Origin: Desulfovibrio sp. Fe33
Lineage (GTDB): Bacteria > Desulfobacterota > Desulfovibrionia > Desulfovibrionales > Desulfovibrionaceae
Assembly: GCF_028532725.1 (NCBI RefSeq)
Contig: NZ_JAQKGU010000002.1
Span: 62,001 to 126,000 of the forward strand
Direction of reading: 5' to 3'
DNA: 64,000 nt
Shown piece after piece: positions 18,687 through 26,852 of the stretch. The notes under the pieces were generated by a model, which was not told the DNA's origin, ran no database searches, and worked only from the letters and a program-made list of their open reading frames with translations. The translations under genes and the position numbers were made by a program. Numbering within the stretch: the stretch's first letter is position 1; every line of letters begins with the position of its first letter.

Positions 18687-19439
18687 TCAGTTCAGGAATT
18701 GGGCACGAAGTTTGCGGTAGTCCGGTTTTTTCACGACCGCGTCCAGGGCCTTCTGGAATCGAGCCACAAGGGTGTCCGAAGTGTCGGGGCTGAAGGCGTA
18801 GCAAAGAGACTCTTCGCTCAGGACGAAGACGATTTCGAAGGCGTCGGGTGGCATGTTCATGGTCGCGAGCGCGGTGCTGAACCTGAGTTCGTCCAGGGCG
18901 AGAGCGTCAACGCGGTCGGACAGGAGCAGTTGTACGGCATGTGAGGGGTTGGATGCATAGGTGGGGGCGAATCCGGCGCGGATCATCTTGCTGGCCGCCG
19001 CAATGTCGCGGAGGGAGGCGATCCGCAATCCCCGGAGGTCCTTGAGGGCATTCGGCCGCAGGTGTCGGGAGCGCAGAGAGAAGACGGCGAGCCGGCCTTG
19101 GACTATCGGTCCCACCCATTTGAAGGCTTTCTCCCGCTCCGCCGTGCGATACATGGAGAAGATCATGATGTGCGGGTCCAGTTGGGCTGTGTCGTAGACG
19201 CGAGGCCAGGGCATGACCTGGATGGGCTGCTCGGATACACCCATTTCCTTCCAGAGCAGCTTGAGCAGGCCCACGGCCAATCCTGCGGGCTTGCCGTTGA
19301 CGGTAAAGCTCATGGGCCTGAACTCATCGGTCAGGTAAGTGAGATTTTCGACGGCGTCGTCGGTTTCCTGGGCAAAACCGGGAGCCGCGAAAAGCAGCCC
19401 CGCAAGAAGCGGGACCACTAAAAATCTGGTGGTGAGCAT
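18687..19439 (-). CDS. Periplasmic solute-binding family 3 protein
   Basis: A 250-residue exported protein starting MLTTRFLVVPLLAGLLFAA with cleavage likely after GFAQ. Shared SBP_bac_3 subfamily motifs are LTYLTDEFRPMSFTVNGKP, MPWPRVYDTA and RTAEREKAFKWVGPI, aligning with the genes at 17826 and 42511. The frame is open to 19820, but that part runs into ribD; ATG 19439 gives the signal peptide. No permease or ATPase gene is near, so a role in signalling or in feeding a distant transporter is possible. It is 106 bases downstream of ribD. Confidence 0.88.
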   Translation of the reverse strand: MLTTRFLVVPLLAGLLFAAPGFAQETDDAVENLTYLTDEFRPMSFTVNGKPAGLAVGLLKLLWKEMGVSEQPIQVMPWPRVYDTAQLDPHIMIFSMYRTAEREKAFKWVGPIVQGRLAVFSLRSRHLRPNALKDLRGLRIASLRDIAAASKMIRAGFAPTYASNPSHAVQLLLSDRVDALALDELRFSTALATMNMPPDAFEIVFVLSEESLCYAFSPDTSDTLVARFQKALDAVVKKPDYRKLRAQFLN

Positions 19440-19545
19440 AAGACAATGTAACCGTTTGGTGAAGCGAAGGCAAGCCGCCCGGACGGAAGCGGCGCAGGTC
19501 TCGCGGACCGGGAAAAGGGGCGGCAGCCGCCCGCGCGGGCGCGCG

Positions 19546-20679
19546 TCAGCGGTTGCGCAGGGTGAGCATGAGATCGGTTCCCACGGGCTCGCATTCGGCG
19601 ATGCGAAAATCGAGGGCCTGGCCCATGGTCGGTGCCTCGCGGCCGGAGTAGGCCGCCGGCGCGCAATCATCGCCGAGAATGCGCGGGGCCACGAAATGGA
19701 TGACCTCGTCGGCCAGCCCCTGCTCGATGATGGCCAGGGCCAGCCTGCCGCCGCCTTCGCACAGGGTGTAGTGGCAGCCGCAGTCGTAGCGCAGCCGTTC
19801 GAAGCCGCAGGCGAGGGCAAGGGAACCGGCCCGGCCGGGCAAGGGCCAGACCGAGGTGCCGCGCCGCCGCAGGACGTCGGCCTGGGGGCTGCGGGCGGCG
19901 GTCTGGGAAGTCATGAAGATGGCCCGCTCCGGCCGATCGCGCAGCAGGGTGAACCTGCTCGGGTCTTCGGGCAGGCGGGAGGAGATGACCACCCCGAAGG
20001 GCTGGACGAAGTCTTCGGGCAGGCCGTCCATCCGGCAGGTCAGGCTCGGGTCGTCCGCGTAGAAGGTGTTCCCGCCGACGATGACCGCGCCTACCAGTGC
20101 CCGTAGGGCGTGCACCCTGGCAAAGGATTCGGGGCAGGAAACCGGTTCGGGCTTGCGGGAGGCGGCCGCGATCTTGCCGTCCAGCGTGGCGGCCATCTTG
20201 AGGATGTTGTAGGACGAGTGGGTCTGTTGCCAGAGCAGGAAGTCGGCGATCAGGTCCCGGCACTCCCGTTCAAGCACGCCCACCGTGACTTTGATGCCGT
20301 GGGCCTGGAGTTTTTCCACTCCTCCCGCGGCAATGGGGTTGGGGTCGCGGGTACCGACCACCACCTCGGCCACGCCCGCCTCGATGAGGGCTTCGGTGCA
20401 CGGCGGGGTCTTGCCGTGGTGGTTGCACGGCTCAAGGGTGACGTACATGGTCGCCCCGCGCGGGTCCACGCCCGAGGCGCGGGCCGCGGCCAGGCATTCC
20501 CGTTCGGCGTGCGGTTTGCCGAAACGGGTGTGCCACCCCTCGGCGGCCACCTGGCCGTCGCGGACCAGCACGGCTCCGACGCACGGGTTCGGTGCGGTGG
20601 CTCCGCGTCCTCGCCGGGCCAGTTCAACGGCCCGGGCCATGAAGCGTTCGCTAGCTGAAGTCGCCTTCCATGAAAACAT
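19546..20679 (-). CDS. ribD: Bifunctional riboflavin deaminase/reductase RibD
   Basis: A 377-residue two-domain enzyme for the second and third steps of riboflavin synthesis. The N-terminal deaminase (to about residue 150) has the zinc ligands in PHAERECL and [12 protein letters not shown]. The C-terminal reductase (from about 160) begins [10 protein letters not shown] and has [18 protein letters not shown] for NADPH binding. The ATG at 20679 lies within the last codons of comEB (29-base overlap), so the two are translationally coupled. The reductase C-terminus is moderately diverged but has no missing core motif. Confidence 0.96.
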   Translation of the reverse strand: MFSWKATSASERFMARAVELARRGRGATAPNPCVGAVLVRDGQVAAEGWHTRFGKPHAERECLAAARASGVDPRGATMYVTLEPCNHHGKTPPCTEALIEAGVAEVVVGTRDPNPIAAGGVEKLQAHGIKVTVGVLERECRDLIADFLLWQQTHSSYNILKMAATLDGKIAAASRKPEPVSCPESFARVHALRALVGAVIVGGNTFYADDPSLTCRMDGLPEDFVQPFGVVISSRLPEDPSRFTLLRDRPERAIFMTSQTAARSPQADVLRRRGTSVWPLPGRAGSLALACGFERLRYDCGCHYTLCEGGGRLALAIIEQGLADEVIHFVAPRILGDDCAPAAYSGREAPTMGQALDFRIAECEPVGTDLMLTLRNR

Positions 20680-21109
20680 GGTTCACTCCGGCTTCGGTGA
20701 GCATGTCCTCGGACAGCTCGTCGGGATAGTTCTCGGCATAATAGATGTTTTCCACGCCGCAGTTGATGAGCATCTTGGTGCACAGGATGCACGGCTTGGT
20801 GGTGCAGTAGATGTCGCACCCCTTGAGATCCAGTCCGTTGGTGGCGGCCTGGATGATGACGTTCTGCTCGGCGTGCAGGCCACGGCACAGCTCGTGGCGT
20901 TCGCCCGAAGGGATGCCGAGGCGGTCGCGCAGGCAGCCCACTTCTTCGCAATGGGCGATGTTGGTGGGTACGCCGTTGTATCCGGTGGCCAGGATGCGCT
21001 TGTCGCGCACGGCGATGGCGCCCACGGCGCGGCGGGTGCAGGTGGAGCGCTGGGCCACAAGGTGGGCGATGCGCATGAAATATTCCGGCCAGGGCAATCT
21101 GTTGGGCAT
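20651..21109 (-). CDS. comEB: Deoxycytidylate deaminase family protein
   Basis: A 152-residue zinc-dependent deaminase that makes dUMP from dCMP for thymidylate synthesis. Zinc-binding motifs are [10 protein letters not shown] (His and catalytic Glu) and [14 protein letters not shown] (two Cys). The ATG at 21109 is chosen because GAGGA precedes it and the protein aligns from [11 protein letters not shown]; the frame is open to 21160. The 3' end overlaps ribD by 29 bases. The same neighbour pair dCMP deaminase-RibD is common in Desulfovibrionaceae. A role in competence, from which the name comeb derives, is not implied. Confidence 0.93.
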   Translation of the reverse strand: MPNRLPWPEYFMRIAHLVAQRSTCTRRAVGAIAVRDKRILATGYNGVPTNIAHCEEVGCLRDRLGIPSGERHELCRGLHAEQNVIIQAATNGLDLKGCDIYCTTKPCILCTKMLINCGVENIYYAENYPDELSEDMLTEAGVNHVFMEGDFS

Positions 21110-21205
21110 TTGCGGTCCTCGTTCGTTGCGAAGTGGAGCTTGGTTCGGTCCACCTATCATTTCTCGTGCCGAAAGGGAACGGCCGAAGTCGGCGTGGGCC
21201 GGGGG

Positions 21206-21242
21206 AAAAGCAGACCCCGGCCGCCGGGATGTGGCCGGGGCC
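21206..21242 (-). terminator. Likely terminator after the second FmdB gene
   Basis: On the minus strand GGCCCCGGCC and GGCCGGGGTC form a 10-bp stem with a 10-base loop, followed by TGCTTTT. The T-run is interrupted, so it is moderate. It lies 46 bases past the stop at 21288. Confidence 0.5.
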
Positions 21243-21287
21243 GGGGGGAAAACGTATGCGCCCGAACCGGGCGCGGCGCTAGATGCC

Positions 21288-21491
21288 TCAGCCGCCGCCG
21301 GAGCCGCAGCCCGATCCCTGGAGGGCGTCCAGGTTCGGGCCGCCTCCGTCGACTTTGGCGCGGCAGGCGCTCATGAGTTTTTCCGTGTCCTTGGAGCCGC
21401 ATTCGGGGCAGGTCACAACCGTGTCCGCACCAAGGACAAGCTCCTCGAATTCGTTTCCGCATTTTTTGCAGGTATATTCATAGATGGGCAT
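21288..21491 (-). CDS. FmdB-family zinc ribbon protein (short form)
   Basis: A 67-residue paralogue of the protein at 1746-1994. It starts [19 protein letters not shown] and has a second CPEC pair, giving the four zinc ligands, then [11 protein letters not shown], which also occurs ([10 protein letters not shown]) in the longer copy. The C-terminus is Gly-rich with one more cysteine (GSGCGSGGG) and lacks the multi-Cys tail. The ATG at 21491 has TGGAGAG upstream. Its start region lies 190 bases from the sigma-54 promoter of the divergent Zra-like operon. The function of the family is not established. Confidence 0.85.
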   Translation of the reverse strand: MPIYEYTCKKCGNEFEELVLGADTVVTCPECGSKDTEKLMSACRAKVDGGGPNLDALQGSGCGSGGG

Positions 21492-21570
21492 GATTGACTC
21501 TCCAGGTCCCATATGGTTCGTCGATGCCTCTTAGGTCATGCCGCGAAGGCCCTTTGTCAAGGGATGCCAC

Positions 21571-21629
21571 TTGCACATTGCACACATTCTGTGCAACAAG
21601 TGTGAAAATAACTGCACAAACAAAGTGCA
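21571..21629 (+). promoter_or_regulatory. Upstream activator sites of the Zra-like operon
   Basis: Two palindromes of identical form TGCAC-N7-GTGCA lie at 21579-21595 (extended to TTGCACA-CATTC-TGTGCAA, 21578-21596) and 21613-21629, their centres 34 bases apart. An extra TTGCACA half-site abuts the first at 21571. The centres are about 121 and 87 bases upstream of the predicted sigma-54 start, the usual range for enhancer-binding activators. The likely binder is the activator encoded at 25231, by inference. Confidence 0.7.
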
Positions 21630-21681
21630 TCGTGGACGGATTTGTTTCGGGTAAGAATAGTAATTTCGGATGATTGTGTCT

Positions 21682-21698
21682 TTGGCACGCCCCGTGCT
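21682..21698 (+). promoter_or_regulatory. Sigma-54 promoter of the Zra-like operon
   Basis: TTGGCACGCCCCGTGCT carries the -24 GG and -12 GC with exactly 10 bases between, and matches the consensus TTGGCACG-N4-TTGC at all but one position. Transcription should start near 21708, giving a leader of about 60 bases with TAGGAGG before the ATG at 21770. Confidence 0.85.
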
Positions 21699-21769
21699 TT
21701 ATGCCAGGCAGAATGTCACACACTCATTTACCTGTTCGCATGAAAGCATAACCTTTAGGAGGCAGACAC

Positions 21770-22297
21770 ATGTCCAAGAAAAACATCACCATCTCCGCAT
21801 TGGCTGCGGCTCTTGTCCTGAGCATGGCGGCTTTCGCGTTGGCCGGTCCCGGCCAAGGCCGCGGATTCTCCGGCTCGTGCGGCGGTCCCGGCTACGGCCC
21901 CGGCGCCATGTACAATCAACTGACCCCCGAGAAGCAGGCCGAGGCCGACGCCATCGTGGACAAATACGAGCCGCAGTTCGAAGCCGTGCGCAACGCTCTC
22001 TGGGCCAAGCGCTCCGTGCTCCAGGCCATGGTCAACGGCGGCAACGCGGATGAAGCGGCCATCACCAAGCTGGTCAACGAGATCTCCGCTCAGCGCGGCA
22101 AGATGTGGGAACTGCGCAAGGCCATGGGCGATGAACTGGTCAAGGCCACCGGCATCGCCGCCTTCGGCGATTGCCCCCGCCGTGGTCCCGGCGAAGGTCG
22201 CGGCCCCTGCTCCGGTAACGATTGCGGTCCCGGTCGCGGCATGGGTCCCGGCCAGGGCATGGGCTCCGGTCAGGGCATGAACCGGGGAATGTTCTAG
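21770..22297 (+). CDS. Periplasmic CpxP/ZraP-like metal-stress protein
   Basis: A 175-residue exported protein. The signal peptide (KKNITISALAAALVLSMAA, cleaved after ALA) is followed by a Gly/Cys-rich start, then a charged helical hairpin (about residues 50-125, LTPEKQAEADAIVDKYEPQF) typical of the LTxxQ/heavy-metal-resistance family to which CpxP and ZraP belong. The C-terminal 45 residues are a Cys-, Gly- and Met-rich tail (DCPRRGPGEGRGPC, then GMGPGQGMGSGQGM). E. coli ZraP is a zinc-binding periplasmic chaperone that also restrains its sensor kinase ZraS. The Cys/Met content here suggests a softer metal such as copper, which is inference. It is first in a four-gene operon behind a sigma-54 promoter. 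Confidence 0.85.
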   Translation: MSKKNITISALAAALVLSMAAFALAGPGQGRGFSGSCGGPGYGPGAMYNQLTPEKQAEADAIVDKYEPQFEAVRNALWAKRSVLQAMVNGGNADEAAITKLVNEISAQRGKMWELRKAMGDELVKATGIAAFGDCPRRGPGEGRGPCSGNDCGPGRGMGPGQGMGSGQGMNRGMF

Positions 22298-22345
22298 TTC
22301 ATTGAATTGAAGCGATATTTCCGATAACTCGGAAAACAGGATATT

Positions 22346-22378
22346 GCGGGGCAGGAGGCGTGGGGCTTCCTGTCCCGC
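22346..22378 (+). promoter_or_regulatory. Intercistronic hairpin after the ZraP-like gene
   Basis: GCGGGGCAGGAGG and CTTCCTGTCCCGC form a 13-bp stem (two G-T wobbles) with a 7-base loop. No T-run follows. Placed between a probably abundant periplasmic protein and a membrane protein and kinase, it could stabilise the upstream message and lower expression of the rest. Confidence 0.5.
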
Positions 22379-22449
22379 ATATGATCGTCGGCTGACGTTG
22401 GCGGGATGCCGGAACTTTCCGGCAACGCATTTTTTCGAGGAGGCCCAGA

Positions 22450-23268
22450 ATGTTTAGAAAAATCACGTCCCTTACCGCACTTCTTTCTTTTCTCGTCACG
22501 CTGGTCACCAGCGTGATCCTGTATATCGTGCCTGAGGGCCGGGTAGCCTACTGGGCCGATTGGCATCTGCTGGGCATGACAAAAACTCAGTGGGGCGACG
22601 TGCACACCACCGTGGGGACCCTGTTCCTCATCGCTCTGCTCCTGCATGTTTGGCTCAACTGGAAGCCCCTCATTAATTACATGAAGAACCGGGCTCGGGA
22701 ACTGGTGGTCATGACAACGCCCATGATCGTCAGTTTCGTTCTGGTGTTCGTGGTCTTCGCTGGCACGCTCGCCGGACTTCCCCCCATGAGCACGCTGCTC
22801 GATTTCGGCGCGCAGATAAAGGAGGACGCCACCGCGACATACGGCAATCCTCCCTACGGCCACGCCGAGACCAGCCCGCTGAAGAAATTCTGCGGTTTCC
22901 TTGGACTGAACGTGGATTTGGCCTTGAGCGCGTTGCGCGAGGCCGGGTTTGACGAGTCCGTGAACGAGGATTCGCTGATAAAGGACATCGCGCGGTCGCG
23001 CGGAGTGAGCCCTCAGTATATTTACGACATCATCAGGGCCAAGCAGGGCGGCGACCCGTTTTCCCTGATGCCCGTCCAGCCGCCCGAAGGCACCGGCAAG
23101 ATGACGGTCGCCGTGATCTGCACCTCCTACGGCCTGGAGCTGGAGGAAGTCCTGGCGCGGCTTAAGAACGCGGGCATCGACGCCGCGCCGGAAAGTTCCT
23201 TCAAGACCCTGGCCGCGGAGCACGACATGTCTCCCATCGATATCTACAGGATAGTCAAGGGCGAGTAG
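22450..23268 (+). CDS. DUF4405 membrane protein with two helical repeat modules
   Basis: A 272-residue inner-membrane protein. Residues 1-115 carry three membrane helices (about 5-25, 58-75, 92-112) of the DUF4405 fold, related to cytochrome b561-type membrane domains; His residues at WADWHLLG, DVHTTVG and LLHVWLNW would suit haem ligation, which is inference. The cytoplasmic or periplasmic remainder has two copies of a 55-residue helical module (about 143-197 and 214-270), each ending in a motif like LA-EH-D-MSP-D-IYRIV. Similar modules occur in other DUF4405 proteins of sulfate reducers. It sits between the ZraP-like gene and the kinase (7 bases before it), so it probably joins the same response. 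Confidence 0.8.
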   Translation: MFRKITSLTALLSFLVTLVTSVILYIVPEGRVAYWADWHLLGMTKTQWGDVHTTVGTLFLIALLLHVWLNWKPLINYMKNRARELVVMTTPMIVSFVLVFVVFAGTLAGLPPMSTLLDFGAQIKEDATATYGNPPYGHAETSPLKKFCGFLGLNVDLALSALREAGFDESVNEDSLIKDIARSRGVSPQYIYDIIRAKQGGDPFSLMPVQPPEGTGKMTVAVICTSYGLELEEVLARLKNAGIDAAPESSFKTLAAEHDMSPIDIYRIVKGE

Positions 23269-23275
23269 TCGGCAT

Positions 23276-25228
23276 ATGGAAGTCGTTCATCCGGAAGAAA
23301 GGGAGAAGGGACCTCTCGTCGCCCTTGTCCTGGCCCTGATCGTGTTGGGCCTCGGCAGTCTGTACCTGACCTGGCAGTCCATCGCCCAGCAGCGCAAGAT
23401 CGTCGAGGACCACATGATAATGACCGGTAACTCGATTTTGCGCGGCGTGGACAACAACATCTTCCGCATTGCCCGCACCCTGCGAATGGGCGGCCAGTCC
23501 TCGGCTCTTTTCCGGACCATGACGGAAGAGCTTTTCACCGAACTCGCTAAATCCGAGGACATCGAGTTCGTCACCCTGTTCGACCGCGCCGGGCGGCCCA
23601 TCGTGACCTCCGTGAAAAAGGACAATCATCCCATCTTCCAACTGCCCGACGCCGTGGCCGAGGATATAGAGCCCGGCCGGGCCTGGCACGTCATGGCCGA
23701 GGTGGACAAGACCAATGTGCTGCTGTCCGGGCTTCAGGTCCGTTCCGGTATCGCGGTTCTGCTCGGCGTTGACCCCGTCGATGGGGATTCGACGCCGGGA
23801 AGGGGCGGAGCAGGCCGGGGCATGGGGCAGAACATGGGCCCCGGTATGGGACAGGGCATGGGCCCGGGGATGATGTTCGACGAATCGCAATCCCAGGTTT
23901 ACCTGGTGGTGGGGCTCAATGCCGAAAAGCATATGCGCCAGTTCCGCCAGTACCGGCAGGCGGCCACCTATCAGACCGGATACGTCTTTCTCGCCGCCGT
24001 GGTCCTCTGGTCCCTGGCGTTCGCCTACCTGCGCCGCCGGGGCGCGAGCCGCAAGCTCGTCCGCCTGGAGCGGTTCCAGAACAAGCTGCTGGACAACATG
24101 CCTGACGGTCTTGTCACTCTGGCCGAGACCGGCGAGATCCTGGCCGCCAACCGTTCGGCCAGACAGTTGCTTGCGCCGGGCCAGGACGAGGATTCCGGAG
24201 CCGGGGGCGAAAACAAGTCCGATGGGAAAAATGGGAAGTCGGACGGGAAAAAGGGCGGAAAAGCCTCGGGAAAGAAGAGCGGGGAAGTTCCCGCGCCGCC
24301 GCCCGAGATTGTCGGAGGCTACTGGCAGGATTTCGACTTCGGCCTCCAGACCAACGAGAACCAGCCGTCCGGTCCCGTGGAATGGGAGCAGTTCGACTAC
24401 CAGGGCCGACAGTTGGAGATTCTGTTCCTGCCTTTTCAGGAGCAGGACGAGGACGCCGCTCCCGAGCTGGGACAGCGGCTCGTGCTCATCCGCGACCGTA
24501 CCCAGATTCGTTCCCTCGAGGAAGACCTGAACGAGGCAAAGCGGCTGGCGGCCATCGGCTCCCTGGCCGCGGGCGTGGCGCACGAGGTGCGCAATCCGCT
24601 TTCTTCCCTGCGAGGTTTCGCCCAGCTCTTCGCCACCAAGCTCAAGGGACAGGCTCCGCTCGACCAGTACGCCGCAGCCATGGTCCAGGAGGCGGACCGC
24701 CTCAACCGCGTGGTCACGGACCTGTTGTATCTGGCCCGGCCGCGTCAGTTGGACCCGTCCTTCATCGATCTTTTCAAGGTGGGCGATTCCCTCAGGCAGC
24801 TCATGCGTTTCGATTTCGAAGACAAGCAGATCGAGCCCGAGTTCGACTTCGGCCCCGAGCCGGTCTGGGCCGATCCCGATGCGCTCAGGCAGGTCCTGCT
24901 CAATCTCATTTCCAATAGCCTGGATGCCATTCAGGGGTGCGCCGATTGCGACAGGCCCGGCCATGTCAGGCTGGTCTCCATGCGCGGACACAAGGGCGTC
25001 TGGATCATTGTGGCCGACGACGGCCCGGGCATGGACCCCGAAATCCGCGACGACGTCTTCAAGCCGTTCGTCACGGGCAAGAAGACCGGCACCGGTCTGG
25101 GCCTGGCCATCGTTCACAACATCATGCGCGCCCACAAGGGCCGGGTAATCATAGAATCCGAACCCGGGGCGGGAACCGAAATGAAGCTGTTCTTCCCCGA
25201 TCCGCAGCCCCGGGAAGACAAGGAATAG
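23276..25228 (+). CDS. Sensor histidine kinase, ZraS-like
   Basis: A 650-residue membrane kinase. Order: membrane helix 1 (about 13-33), periplasmic sensor (34-230), membrane helix 2 (231-252), PAS domain (about 275-415), dimerisation domain with the phospho-accepting His436 in GVAHEVRNPLSSLRGF, and ATPase domain with N-box NLISNSLDAI, G1 ADDGPGM and G2 TGTGLGLAIV. The sensor has a Gly/Met-rich insert near residues 175-200 (GMGPGMGQGMGPGM) resembling the tail of the ZraP-like protein. The PAS domain is split by a Lys/Ser/Gly low-complexity stretch (about 303-335). It is two bases upstream of its activator gene. The architecture is that of NtrB/ZraS-type kinases paired with sigma-54 activators. 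Confidence 0.93.
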   Translation: MEVVHPEEREKGPLVALVLALIVLGLGSLYLTWQSIAQQRKIVEDHMIMTGNSILRGVDNNIFRIARTLRMGGQSSALFRTMTEELFTELAKSEDIEFVTLFDRAGRPIVTSVKKDNHPIFQLPDAVAEDIEPGRAWHVMAEVDKTNVLLSGLQVRSGIAVLLGVDPVDGDSTPGRGGAGRGMGQNMGPGMGQGMGPGMMFDESQSQVYLVVGLNAEKHMRQFRQYRQAATYQTGYVFLAAVVLWSLAFAYLRRRGASRKLVRLERFQNKLLDNMPDGLVTLAETGEILAANRSARQLLAPGQDEDSGAGGENKSDGKNGKSDGKKGGKASGKKSGEVPAPPPEIVGGYWQDFDFGLQTNENQPSGPVEWEQFDYQGRQLEILFLPFQEQDEDAAPELGQRLVLIRDRTQIRSLEEDLNEAKRLAAIGSLAAGVAHEVRNPLSSLRGFAQLFATKLKGQAPLDQYAAAMVQEADRLNRVVTDLLYLARPRQLDPSFIDLFKVGDSLRQLMRFDFEDKQIEPEFDFGPEPVWADPDALRQVLLNLISNSLDAIQGCADCDRPGHVRLVSMRGHKGVWIIVADDGPGMDPEIRDDVFKPFVTGKKTGTGLGLAIVHNIMRAHKGRVIIESEPGAGTEMKLFFPDPQPREDKE

Positions 25229-25230
25229 CC

Positions 25231-26619
<1,389 letters not shown>

Positions 26620-26620
26620 C

Positions 26621-26658
26621 AAAAAAAGCGTGGGGGATTCACCCCCACGCTTTTTTTT
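26621..26658 (+). terminator. Terminator of the Zra-like operon
   Basis: GCGTGGGGG-ATTCA-CCCCCACGC is flanked by seven As and followed by eight Ts, directly after the stop at 26619. The flanking A and T runs make it symmetrical, so it can also stop transcripts arriving on the minus strand. Confidence 0.95.
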
Positions 26659-26689
26659 GCCTCACTTCCCCTTTTCGCGCAGCACGCCG

Positions 26690-26850
26690 CGAAGCGAAAA
26701 AATCCCGCGCCGAAGGCGCTACCAGGGGATGCAAGGGTGCGAGCCCTTGCCCGCCGGAGGCGAAATCACCCGACTATTGCCGCGAAGCGGCTTTCACAAC
26801 CTGATTCCCATAAAAGGGCAGCAATCTGCCCGCCGGAGGCCTTTCCTCCC
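26690..26850 (+). repeat. Dispersed three-hairpin repeat, copy C
   Basis: Plus-strand copy in the convergent gap between the activator gene and the GNCQ protein. Hairpins: GCGCC-GAA-GGCGC (26707-26719), GCAAGGG-TGCGAG-CCCTTGC (26731-26750), GCCGC-GAA-GCGGC (26779-26791). The central 70 bases are almost identical to copies A and B. Confidence 0.78.
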
Positions 26851-26852
26851 CT

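Noticed and set aside
21601-21620. CRP/FNR-type site TGTGA-N7-TGCACA upstream of the Zra-like operon
   Set aside because: The spacing and right half are off, and the bases are better explained by the two activator palindromes.
23255-25135. Open frame of 626 codons opposite the sensor kinase
   Set aside because: Shadow of the kinase gene, which has complete catalytic motifs.
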